From Rallus limicola (lineage: Eukaryota > Chordata > Aves > Gruiformes > Rallidae), in the NCBI GenBank assembly GCA_022605955.1, contig JAKCOZ010000012.1:21795015-21859014 (forward strand): 64,000 nucleotides of DNA, written 5' to 3'. The position numbers and the translations under genes were made by a program. Positions 1 to 11,699 of this stretch are shown here, one piece after another (position 1 is the first letter of the stretch; the number at the start of each line of letters is the position of its first letter). Below the pieces are notes generated by a model. It was not told the origin of the DNA, ran no database searches, and saw only the letters and a list, made by a program, of their open reading frames with translations.

Positions 1-1220
1 TTTCTCCTCTCCATTGGCAGCTAAGTTTACCTGTAACTTACTGTCTGTAAAAGACACTTGGCATTTCACATAGAGAACTATGAGCTGAGCTTACTTCAAG
101 GAGTGTTCCCCCCCACGCACACACACCAGCACCTTCCTAATCTTTTGCAAAGTGCTCTTTTCAAATATGAGGCTATATGAAAACAAATTCTTCTCTACTA
201 GGGAAGGACTTGCATGTGTTTTTACTTAGCACAAACAACTGTACATGGTTACTTGTTCTTACAACCCCTTTCCCACTAGAAAGCTAATAAGCATCCTCCC
301 CCAAGGAAAGGCGCACACACAGTACTTTGGAGCACAAGGGTCTCATCAAGACTGTATGTGAGCAAAAGGGAGCGATTCTAGAACTCTTAACAAGTGCTTG
401 CTGTCCTGTGGTTATATATAATTTACTAAGAATAAAAATAATTCATGAAAACGATTCAGGAAGGACTCAGTAAAACCAGCGATGCTTTTGAGGAATTTGT
501 TGCTCAGCTGCTACAAAGGTCAGCTCTTCCAGCCTGTTGATTAGTTTGATATATTTATTCCCACAATGAAAAGCAAAGTTGAAGGTTTTTCTGCATTCGG
601 AAATAGACAGCACACTGCATTAACAGAGGACAGATTATCCACTTAGTTTCCACAGTGTGGAGCAGAGCACCAGAAACCAAACCACAGAACTAATTCAGCT
701 CGTTTTCCAAGATGTAGCCAGGTATCACATGAAGTTTTAACAAAGTCCTCAAAAATCCAGCTATTAGCCTCTTTCCCAAGCCTCCTACAGACACATAAAG
801 TCTTTACACAAGCATAGCATAATAGCCTTTTATCTTCAGACCAGATGCCCTAATAGCAAAGCAAATAGACCTGAAAAACCGTGTCTGTCACAATGCCATC
901 TCCCCACCGGCAATCCCCTTACTGCAACAGGCAGCAATCAGAAAGGGAAAGAACCTGCAGATCACTGACAGGCACTAGATCTCCAGATTCATTTTTACCA
1001 GTGAATGAAAGCTACTACAGTATGTATCACACAGGGTTGGACTTCGATAGCTGTACAAAACTGTAGTAAAGAACTAACTTCTTAAAAGCAGCTGCTCAGT
1101 TTCACAGCTCAACGCCAGTCCTGTTCGGCAGAATAGACCTTGTCAACCTGTCTGGGGAAAGGTAACCCTACACTTTACAATGAATGAAAGAAGCCAATCC
1201 AATAGCTTAGAGGAAAATAT

Positions 1221-1799
1221 TCAGTTTATTTTTTCTGCCATAAATCTGGCGAAACACCACTTATTTTGGCAAAAATCACTAGCCATTAACATCCTGTTTG
1301 TTAATACACAGTATTGAGACAGAAAAGCTGCTTCTAAACTGATCTGTACAATTTTAAGTTTGAAATTTAAGCCTAAATTGAACACATTAATACCTACTGC
1401 AATACAGCAAATATCAATACAGACAAGTGTACAAAAATCTATCACAGCCTTTTTCCCCCCAGCTTTTTTAATCATCTTAGCCCTCAATAGAAAAAGCTCC
1501 TTTTCAGAAAACACTATGGTTCCAGGTATGAAGACAGTTACTATACCTTGATCCAGTAATTGGACACCCCCAAAGTATGCATCTCTGACACTAATTCTGT
1601 CAGCCCAGTGTATTGAACTTTCTGGGTCAAAAATTAGAGAGCACATCAATAATCTCAACTGTTGACATAAAGTAGACAGAGCAAAGTATAAATATTTATT
1701 CTTTCGGTGAAATCTTTGAATGTTAGTGTAAAAGAAATCTTTAAATAGAAAAGCAATTCTTTCTTCACTAACTGTGGTGTATTTAATCACTGAAAACAT
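1221..1799 (-). other. Unassigned 192-codon open reading frame
   Basis: This is the longest open frame in the window. It starts at an ATG whose third codon region also reads as a weak splice acceptor (TTTTCAG) and ends at a TAA. The translation is rich in Ile, Leu, Phe and Cys, with a hydrophobic stretch around residues 118-145 and basic residues (KKAGGKK) just before it. I recognise no family or catalytic motif. At this base composition stops should fall about every 15 codons, so a run of 192 is expected by chance in only a few percent of windows of this size. That makes it worth a search but is not proof of coding. It could be a chance frame, a decayed retrocopy, or part of a terminal exon of a minus-strand gene. 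No promoter or CpG island is visible upstream. Confidence 0.12.
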
Positions 1800-2439
1800 T
1801 TCTTTGTGTTACAGTATTCCAGAGTACATTTGAGGTTTTATATAAAACTACTGAAAAAAGTTTCTAAATTTTGAAGCACAAGTTTCAGATAAAATTTGCT
1901 AAGAACAATATATCCAAATTCCCCCTGAAGTCCTTCTTGCAGCTCCTCTGGTAGGAGGAAGTCACCATAAAAATTACCATCCTCCAAAACTGGTAACTTG
2001 GTTCCAAGTCCAAATGGGACTAACCAGTTCAATAAGGATCACTCCAGTGTACAGAGAAGCAAAAGAGATTATTCTCAAAACTAACAAGGAAGACACACAC
2101 AAACCCTGAAACCTCTATACAGCTGCTATAAAGGCAAATTGTACTGCCTGCAGCTTTTACTTTGAAGGTCAAATATTCTCCGACTCAAAGAAACTGCTCT
2201 TCAAAAGCTGACAATAACAGTTCCTGTATACAGAAGTGTTCTGCCCAGCTATTTTGTGCAGAGAGGACCAATGATAGCCTTTTTCATTCCTAGCTGGGAG
2301 CTGCAGGCCAAATGTCATGCTAAGATAATAAGGGGCTGATTTCAGAATATTGAGAAGCAGCTTGAAAGGGAAAAACAACTTCCACAAAATGAAGAAATGG
2401 CAGCGTTTCTGTACAACCGCAGCCCGAGATGATTTAGGG

Positions 2440-2584
2440 GAGCAATCAAATTAGTTTCAGCATCTTTGTTCCTCTAATTGATCAATCTGCAATTACTGTC
2501 ATTGTCATAATAATTTGTATCAGTTGTAATTTACCCAATTAAGAAAGAAGCAGATGCTAAAACCCAAATCACATAATTACAAGG
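2440..2584. promoter_or_regulatory. Candidate conserved noncoding element, homeodomain-site rich
   Basis: In about 145 bases the sequence packs repeated TAAT or ATTA cores on both strands: CAAATTAG, CTAATTGATC, GCAATTAC, CATAATAATTT, GTAATTTAC, CCAATTAAG and ATAATTAC. It has no open frame, no repeat signature and few homopolymer runs. Dense ATTA cores in mixed-context AT-rich DNA are typical of developmental enhancers and ultraconserved elements in vertebrate introns. Conservation itself cannot be seen from one sequence, so this is an inference from texture. Confidence 0.3.
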
Positions 2585-3517
2585 AAGAACATTACTGAGA
2601 CTGTGTGTGCTCCATTTATCCATGGCCCTTCAAGTGGACAGCTTCTGCTCATCTCTTAAGGCAGATTTCCCCACCCTTCTATTTTTTTCCCTCCAAACAA
2701 ACAATAATCAACATATTAAAAAGCTCCCAACTATGAAATCTGCTCCATTGTGCCAATGTTAATGATGCTGAGGTTTAGTATACAAATAATCATCTTAAGC
2801 AGTTAAGAGTAAACTTCAACAGAAAAAAACTATTAAAAATTAAGAATGTACTGACCTGTGCATTTCCACTATGAAAACACTTCTGGCTGAATGGGGAACT
2901 TAGAGTTCTTGCATCCCTTCTGAGCCACTGGCTCTCAGGAACAGCTGCTGACACAGGGCACCCCTCCACCCAGGTGCAGGGTTTTGGGGAATAAAATAAG
3001 GAGCTTAAAAGTCTACTCTCCAAGCTTTTCTTTCTAACCAGTGCCTTCCAGTTACTCAAGAACTCACATCTCAGCTGAATAACATCCTCCATTTGGCATC
3101 TACTCACATGGCTTTGTTTAGTACAAACAAATGAATTCATGCAAATGCATACTGGAGCTCTCCCTGGTATTATACTACTGCAGAGTTCAAGAGCACAAAA
3201 TCTTGGTCATCTTTTCACCTTCCAATCCTTGAAAGCAGCAAAGGTGAAAGATTATTTTGCCTCTCATCTTTTTCTGATTATTCAGCGCACAGTCAAATTC
3301 TGGAGTCATTCTCTTGTTTACAACCTACAGTTCTCTAAAATATTAAAGATCATCTTTTCCCTTCTCCACCCATAATCAAGAGGGAGTCACTGTAATTTAC
3401 CTCATTCATCCCATATTTCCACAGCGTATGAGTCATTTGTGAACATAATTTTCCTCCAAACCAGATCATGCAGAAGAGGAATGCTGTTCACCCACAGCTG
3501 CTGTTGGCAATGGGCTG

Positions 3518-3592
3518 AAAAAGGACTGAAGGACTTGCCTGTGGCCATAGGATTGCAGTACGTTGTGGTTTCCATCCCTCCTGACTGGTCTT
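3518..3592 (-). repeat. MIR-type SINE relic (antisense)
   Basis: The segment around GGACTTGCCTGTGGCCATA, then GGATTGCAGT and CCATCCCTCCTGACT, follows in order the antisense core and downstream part of the amniote MIR SINE (the 'acttgcccaaggtcacac' region and 'ctcctgact' block). It is strongly diverged and truncated, as expected for an insertion older than the bird radiation. The edges are approximate. A chance match to the short core is possible, but the correct order and spacing of three blocks argues against it. Confidence 0.45.
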
Positions 3593-3770
3593 TCTAAACA
3601 TCTTGTTTAAAGTGTCACATCCCACCTGACCCCTCAAATTAAGTTTAGAAATAACTCAACCCTACAAAACTGATATGCAGATTTTTGAAAATTCAGAAGC
3701 TCAGAGGCATTTGCAAGGTTGTGGGTGGTTTTCTGTTTAATCCTTTATAAATACAAAGATATTTCTGTAC

Positions 3771-3880
3771 AGGTTGGATGGGGCTTTGGGCAACGTGGTC
3801 TAGTAGAGGGTGCCCCTGCCTATGGTAGGAGGGTTGGAACTGGATAATCTTTAAGGTCCTTTCCAACACAAACCACTCTC
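3771..3880 (+). repeat. CR1 LINE 3' end fragment
   Basis: The sequence begins AGGTTGGATGGGGCTTTGGG and continues through a block reading GGTGCCCCTGCCTATGG, then GGTTGGAACTGGATAATC and AAGGTCCTTTCCAACAC. These are the ordered landmarks of the 3' untranslated end of avian CR1 elements in sense orientation. The usual terminal octamer-like repeats are decayed: the element ends in CACTCTCACTCC. Only about 110 bases remain, which is normal for 5'-truncated CR1 copies. No coding potential remains. Confidence 0.92.
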
Positions 3881-6800
3881 ACTCCGGACCTTAATACTTC
3901 CTTTTTGTAGTATGGGGCAATGGTCATTACAGATTTCAGTTCAGGGTATTTTCAGAACATATCCATTTTATTCCATAAGTAAAGGAGTTGAAGAAACTCA
4001 CAGAAAGACATCACCAACTTTATTCCCTTTATTTACTCTGTAGCAGCCAGACACGTGTCTGTGCGTACTGTTCCTGAGAGCTGTTACTGCTAAAAGGTAA
4101 TCTAATTGAGCCAGAGCCTTTAACACATCAAGCAGATGGCTATAAATAATGCAGAGATGCTGAACTTAAAGCTATCAGGAAAAACAGTCACACCAGTAAA
4201 TCCAACTCGTTAGAGCATCTTTAGGCTGAGTCATACTGTATGCCTCTTTACTACTAACTCAGGAATTTAAGATTCATTCGTCAACGTATCAACGTCTTTG
4301 TCCATCTGTAAAGCAAATAGTGCAAACACCTGTAAACCCCCCTTTAAGTTCTGTTTCTACTTTTACTGCTTTCCAAAACTTGTGCTGAATACATAAACTG
4401 GTAAATAATGGACAAAGAAAAAAACAAAACTAACTTCTGCATTTATTACACTACAGATTACGACACTGATGATCAGAGAATGAGAATTATTATTTTTAGT
4501 GGGTAGCAAGCACAGAAGAGTATGATATGGAAGAAGGTTGATTTGCTTCACTTCCCAATTTGCTGTTCCATCAAGTGCTTTGCTCAGCTTGGATCCTTGT
4601 GTTGAAATTATTTTAGGGGGGAAAATAATCTGAAGAAAAGGGATGAAAATTGGATCTTTCATTTTTTTGCTTTAGCTAATGAAAAGGCATAGAAGTTAAT
4701 ATTCCCCTTTCCTCTGCCACTCTTCTCCTATTTGTGTTTGTATGAGTCTGTAGCACACTTAAGAGTGGCAAACACTCCTAGAAAATTCAGATAGCATGTC
4801 AGCGTAACTTCTGCAATTTATCTTCAAATAGATTTCAATAGCTTGCTTTGCTATTTTGCAGACAGCCCAAAGAATCATGCATTCATCTCAACTTGCAAAA
4901 GACTTGATAAGCACATAAGGACAGCTCATCACTAAAAAAGAAACACTTTAAGAGTAATTTAAAACCATTTCTCCGCTTTTTAAAATGTATGTTTTCCTAA
5001 TCTGCTGCTTGTATAGAAAGCCCAGCCACAGAAGAAAGTGGAAATTCATGTCATAAACATCAAGTCTTTTAGGTTTCCCCAACTACTGAACAAAGCGTAG
5101 GTAGTAAACCGCTACTTATCCCCCTCCCAGTTGCAGGCTTATATTTTAAAAGTAGTCTGGGATTCCTACTTTCATTAAGATCAAGCACTAATCATCTCCA
5201 AGAAAAACTTCACATTAAGCAGGCTCCATCTCTAACCTATTTGCTCTAGCAGAAGCAAAGAGTCAGAAGTATACCTCAGGGAGAAGGATATTAGTCTACC
5301 TCTTGGTTTCAAACAAGCCTGGAAAAAACGTGAGATTTAAGAGAGCTGGGAAAGCATTGACAAGGAAGAATAGCAGCAATGGAAACACTGAGTAAAATAG
5401 CACAGGAGCTAGAGTTGATACAAGTCACTCTTTCTTTTCCAAAGTAAGAGGAACCCTCTCATCAGCTTCCAATTTTAGGATCTGCCATAAATAAATTTTT
5501 ATTGTTTTCTTTCTTTCTCTCTTTACATTCCTATAATTATATAGCTGTTTTACGCCTCATATATCGTCCTATTCGGCTTTTCCTCTCTCTCAATTTTGTC
5601 ACTCTGCTCTGTTTTTGGAAATTACTAACAGTACATTGCCATTTGGGAACAGTACTGACATTATTTAACCACTTGGGAAATAACCCACTGAAATAATCAG
5701 GCCACATCACTTTCAAACGACATAAAACAGCTCCACTGTAGCTAAATTCTCAAGCTGAAAGGAAGCAGCACCAGACTTGCTATGTGTATTCACTACAAAG
5801 CATCCCAAAGTGCAACTCCAAGCAAGGTAAAGTGACAAATTTGACTGTTAACTGACATGCATTGACATTTATTTATAAATGAATGTCTTATGTACTTAAA
5901 ACACGCCAAGGTAGCATGGATTAACTAGGAACATGGAGTCTGATTTTTTTTTTAAAAAAAGGACAACTGTCACTAGAACGCCCATCAGCTTTAGAAGCAG
6001 TGGAAATAATCTGCATATTAATTAAGCCATGACTGAAGTTAAGCCCCTTAATTTTGTAGGAATGGAGAACAAGCTGCCACAGATAGCTCCCCCAGTAGCT
6101 GGTGTATACTTGTTTTCCCTGCCATTAACTATTTGAGTTCTATTGCCACTAAACAAAAAAAAAAAAAAAAACCCTTAAAGAGAAGAACAGCAAGTGCTTG
6201 CTTTCAATGAAAAGAGCAGCCTTGGAAAAAGAATTTTTGTACTTCATTCTGCCCCTCTGCTTTCTTCTTCTGGAAAGAAGTAACAAATGAAAATAATTCT
6301 AAACAAAGACCATTCAATTCAACAATCTTCTACAAAACAATTTTCTAACTATTTCTAAGGTGTTTCATTAGTTTTTGCACATTCTGTCTTGCACTGACCT
6401 CTCTTTGTTTGTAAAGTCTCCCATTTCTTTAGGGAGAGCAAATCTCTGTTAAGGAACTACAAAATCAGTATTTTCCAATGCACAAAACCAAAAATGTTTT
6501 AATGCCTGATTCTTTCAATGCATAAAACCAAACAGATGCAAACACAGGAAATCCATTGCTTAAAACATAACACAATGAAAAAACCCAACTGGAAAGAATA
6601 GACACTGTCAGAAATGAAGAGCCACTACAATCCATCTGGGTGAAATGACCCATTGGGATGTCTGAGCAGCCCCAACAGTAGCAGAGAAGCACAGAATAAC
6701 CCAAAGAGAATGAGCTCTGCTAGGGGAAAACTTTTAACTACTGTCAAAGGGGATAGAGCTTCATCAAACTCCGAATATTCATCATATATTTTTCTGTACT

Positions 6801-9800
6801 TCTCTCAAACTAGACTGTGGAGTTTCCATCAGTTTACTTTGACAAACTTTTAAGAGACATTTACTGCAATGTTTCTGCATTTTATTTGTTACATGTGAGT
6901 CTTCTGAAACTTTTTTTCCCCTGAGATTTTAAAAGAAGTGCATCACAAGTGTTTTTGTCACAGCTTTCACACTTTATCAAGTCCTGATAGTCAGATGAAT
7001 TCTGCTAATCCTTAGCTATGAATTCATCACAAGATAAAACTATTTCAGTATGAATCATACCTTAGCACTGTGTGTAAACAACCCTGATGTTTCACATTTG
7101 CATCCTGTACTTGGGACTCTAAACTGCCAAGCATATGGGTTTAGACAAGATTAGAGGCAGATTTAGAGAGATACAGGCTATATCTACACTAACTTACACT
7201 AGTATTAGTTAACACTGTAACTTATTTAAGGGGGAAAAAAACCAAACCAAAAACCACATCACTTTTTAGCCAGAAAAGGATATGCTCTATTACAGTAGCT
7301 GGAGAGGATTATAAGCCTCACCACAAACTCCCCTGAGGTTTTTTTAAAAATCTGTAACTAGCATCACTCAAATTACTATTAAGCAGGATGCAAGAAAAAC
7401 CTGAGTCTGCAACAGCATCACCAGGGCCTGTACATGGCCCAGCAAAGCAGTCCCTTGCACTACCCCATGTACTGGAGGAAGCTGTGCTGGGGACTGACAC
7501 TTCTAAAAAACATGCTAGATGTAGCACAGAGCTGTGAGCTGTCCCTATTACTGTACAACACAAGTCTGTGTCCTTAAGAGTAGCAACCAGGTGAACTACA
7601 TGTGGAAATTCCCAACCTAGAGCAGGCTTTCTAGCTGCATCTCCTGTCTGCAAAATACTGAGAAACATGCAGATGGGACACAGGATAAGTGAGTTTTCAG
7701 GTAAAACTTGGTAAGAATCACTGATCTGCAGACTGGCTGGCATCTCCCTTCAATGTGCAATCTAAACATGTCAAAGGACACTGCTTCTATTAAAATACAG
7801 AACCAGTAATGCCTGGTTCCATGTAGCAATTGGGAAGGCTCTCCTCCAGATGCAGCAGAGCACTTACAGCTTCTCCTGCTTGAGTCACACATCTGCCTGC
7901 CAGATGCTGAGCAAGTGGTCTGACTCTGCTGTCTCCTTACCCTCTGCCTGGATCAGGTCTCCTGAACACTGCAGTACTGTTTTTTTTTTTAACTTCAGGT
8001 AACTCCTCAGACAGCAGCTCCCCTAAGGTGACCAGTGTCCCCTCAAAGCAAAGCTTGGTTTTCCCCCAGAGCTTTTCCTGGGCAGCCAAGCAAACCCAGC
8101 AGTATTTCAGCTTTTTCTTCCCCTGCATACAAGCAGCACCAACAATGCTCCAATTTAACACTTATCTATAGTAGCAAAACCAGTCACAGTTTCAGCAGCA
8201 CCAGCAGGAAAAGGAAGAGGGTGTTTATAACACACATTACCCATGATGTAAAGAAAGGTTTGTAAGAAAGATGTTTACCAGTTACAAGGTGCATGGTTCA
8301 AGCAAGCCATAACCTTCAGCCTACCAAAGGTTTTAGCTCTTTAGACTAGAAAATCCTGTATTGCTTGCACAGTCCTGCTGACCTCAATGGCTACACTATG
8401 ACTGGTTCCCTGGGCCTTATTCCCTCTCAATGCTAGTCCTGTTCCCTGTTGCACAGCCAAGCACACCTGGAAGATTTTACAACCCTGGGCAAGGAGCAGA
8501 GTAAAAATCAAGCAGCCACTGGACCACTTACAGAAGTCCAACAACACTGTGATGCTGAAGTTCCCAGCAAATTATCAGAAATTCAAGTAACTTCAAAACA
8601 TGCAAGAAACACAGAACTTCCGTACTGCAAAAAATAAGTTGTTTCAATGGCCATACAGAAAACAGTCATCACATTAGCATTACCCAACATCCTCAGCATC
8701 CTTGTGAACAAGTGGCAGCATGTAACATGCTCTCTGTGATCTAATTCAGCTCAGTTATTTTTTTTTTTTTCCCTTGAGGCTTCCCAGCAGCAGTTCAACA
8801 GTGTTTGAGGGGGCAGAGTTTCCAGAACACTACACTTTGAATCCTGTCCTGAAATGAGTAACTGCATAGAAGTTGAGAAAATGAAAAATATCAAGCTACC
8901 CTCATAGATCCATAATTGAATGCCCCACGATGGCGTAAGTTGGCCAACTCCACCATAAATTTTTACACCTTAAAGTTTTCAAGTGACAGAATGGAGACTT
9001 GGGAGATATTTCTGGTTCCAGCTATCTATCATACAGTTAAAATTTGCATTAGTTAGCATGTCTAACGCCAAACAAGATTCAGTCCAGCGAGGCAGTAAAT
9101 TGATGCTACTCAAACTTTGAGGCGAGCGCCAGAATCAACGTTGTATCCTGAACAGTGGCGAACACTTTTCTTTCTCAATCCTGAGCTTTCAAGCACTGCT
9201 GCTACCACCTACCACAATAAGCATCTAATGAGCTGTCAGAGCACACAGAGCAACACTCCCAGGATACAAAATAAAACATTTCATTAATCTGCAACTGGAG
9301 ATTTATGAAAATCAATGTCATGATGTCACTGCGAAGTGTCATCTTCATTTCCCCTTTCCCTGTTCCTATATCCTCAGACACCACATTCAACTCCTTAAAG
9401 GGTTGGGTTTTTTCATTTCCCATTGCCCAGCCTTTCAGGAAGGGCATGCTGTACTCTACAGTACTCTCTCTTCCCTGCAAGGCATGAGTTTACCTTTGTT
9501 GCAGAACTCTACACTACCAACCAAAAAGCAACTACTTCTACTGGTATTACTAATGACTGGGGCAACTGTATTTCAATATCGATTTTCCCTGACAACCCTA
9601 AATATTGTTGCCCTATTAATTACACATGAAATAAGACTAACACATCCACTTTAGGCTAACAGTTACAATGATTGCCACTATCCATGGATCTGCAGCCCAA
9701 TGAGAGTTTAATGCAACAGGTTATATAACAACTGCACCAAGAGGAAAAAGATTTCCTCATTATTTAAAAACCCCAAACTCCGGCCTTCCTGGATCTAGAC

Positions 9801-11600
9801 TTTGTTTTCTATATATATTTAAGTATATACACAGACATATGCTTGTTTCTGCACATACAAACCAAGGAGCATAAGCACACTGACATAGGAAAGTCTAAAC
9901 TTGAGTTATTTTTGTAACAGAAAATTAGAAAATAACATGACAGGTCAGTGGCAACTTTGGTCACACTGGTATCACGAGCTGATAGCTTGCAATGAATCTC
10001 AAAAATATGAATGAATTATTTCACAGCTACCTGAGGTATGAACTAGTTGGATCAACTCCTGCCATACACAGTGCCCTCAGACCGCTTAACGTTCTGCACA
10101 AGCACAGATGACGATGCTCACTGTGAGCACTTCCTGAGCTGCTTTGGAATTTTCACAGCCAACCTCATTCAAAACTCTATGGACCACCTGTGCCCCATTG
10201 CAGAAGATACTTAATGCCCTGCTAGCTTATGCTTAAATGTTCTACTAATCAGCCACTTAGAGTTATGTACAGGTTGATTGCAGGTCATTAACTACATGAA
10301 TTGCATTCAAGTTAACAGGAGGTAAGTTATTGAACTCTAAGATCAGTGTTGTAGCTAGAACAGATCTGTCATGTGTACAGATGCCACACTTCTGTCCCTT
10401 TATTGTCACCTCTTAAACAGCTATCTTGATGCATAAAAAAGGCATAAAAGAGCCAAAGTCAGTAGCAGAAATCATCCAGTTTTATTAAGTGATGCAATTT
10501 TACAAATCACCTCTTTTTAAACCTCCAAAACACATTCCTCAATGATTTCTCTCTTCTGTCACTGTGAAGTAGACTTAATTATTACATCAAAGAGACAGCT
10601 AAAGTGAAAATTAATAGAGAAAAACTAATTTAAACAGAAAACTAGAAAAAGCTATAGGTGGTAATGGATTGCATTCCATTTGTTTCCTCTGAAAGGAGAT
10701 GGAGAGACCTCAAATAAAAAGAGTATATACATTGAGTGGTTTACGGTAGAAGTAATCAACCTTTTGGTCTAATGCTCTGCTGAGAATCAGGAATGTCAGA
10801 AGCTCATTCAAACATGAGCTGCAGTAAAAGAAAAAGCTTTGCCATGTAGAGCTATAAAACACTAATTTTATTCCCACTGGAGTCAGCAGCACAATTTCCA
10901 TGAGCACAGTCCAGCCCAGCTCACAGTGCAATGCACAGGCTGTTAGAGATGGAGAGTTCCAGAGAGTTCCAGAGAGCAGGAAGAATCCAATACACTAGCA
11001 CCATTCCTTTGGCTGCTTATTTGCACCTTAATATTTTTAATAACTGAATTTTATTTTAGAAGGACAGCATAGCAGCAGATTAACATTCACAGTTTTTCAA
11101 AATAAAGACGCCTCCAACAGCTCTATAAAATCTAAGAAAAAGTTATGGGAGACAGTATTATATACTATGTCCAACCTTTTATAGAATTCAGTGAGGCATC
11201 AGCAGAGCAGAGTGCCTGTCATTCCCACTGCAATTACAGTTCCTGCCAGAGCCCAATCAGCTTAAACGCTTCAGGATGTTAGTGAGAATCTCTTCTTTAG
11301 GCACACGACTTGTCATTTATTGACCAACACTGATCAAGTCAGATGCTTTAATGAGGAACTTCAGAAATTACTTTTACAGGCTCTGAAGTAAAAGAAAGAA
11401 AGAAACAGAGGCGAACTGCACACTGTGAAAACACATTCTACATTCTGAAGCATAGACTAACAATCTATGATGCTCGAGTATCAGCTCCACATCGACAAAG
11501 TAAATACAGAGCCTTGAGTAACCCTTATACAGTGATGCACTAACAGTGGCAACCTAAAGAAGAGACCATACTTCTGCATATTTGCTTTTAATATATCATA
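3881..11600. other. Unique noncoding sequence with a GC-richer patch
   Basis: No gene is supported. Contents worth noting are an A18-type run near 6152-6169; a TTTC-type run near 5506-5520; an AT-rich block at 5990-6060 with several ATTAA cores; and a slightly GC-richer patch at about 7320-8110. That patch carries the longest chance frames here (for example 7318-7743, minus, 141 codons), with no recognisable domain. A cluster of CpG dinucleotides lies at 9061-9170. A short AAAG run is at 11392-11405. The phrase AGCTGGAGAGGATTATA near 7297 recurs at 21031. Confidence 0.6.
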
Positions 11601-11633
11601 AGATGTATTAGTATCAACCTGGTTTTTATATAT

Positions 11634-11682
11634 ATGTGTATATGATACATGTGTATATGATACACATATGTGTATATGATGA
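11634..11682. repeat. AT-rich 15-bp tandem repeat with internal palindrome
   Basis: Two adjacent exact copies of the 15-base unit ATGTGTATATGATAC (11634-11648 and 11649-11663) are followed, after a four-base spacer ACAT, by a third copy whose last bases differ (ATGTGTATATGATGA). The junction creates a perfect 16-base palindrome, ATACACATATGTGTAT. The locus is flanked by TATATA and TTTTT runs, so it is probably a degenerate TG/TA microsatellite and likely to vary in length between individuals. Confidence 0.85.
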
Positions 11683-11699
11683 TTTTTGGACAGTTTTGG

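Larger units (their letters stand above)
1..3517. other. Unique noncoding sequence, 5' block
   Basis: This stretch holds no gene I can support. It contains an unusually long open frame (1221-1799, minus), a short CA run near 118-132, and an AT-rich block with many TAAT-type cores (2440-2584) that looks like a conserved noncoding element; the latter two are described separately. The remaining short open frames lack coding features: no recognisable domains, no good splice flanks and no codon bias I can see. The first twenty bases resemble a plus-strand splice acceptor ending in CAG, but all useful frames after it close quickly and no donor follows, so I do not call an exon. Confidence 0.6.

Noticed and set aside
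7318..7892. Overlapping 141- and 91-codon minus-strand frames in a GC-richer patch
   Set aside because: Higher GC lengthens chance frames. There is no domain, no convincing splice flanks and no conserved-looking codon pattern.
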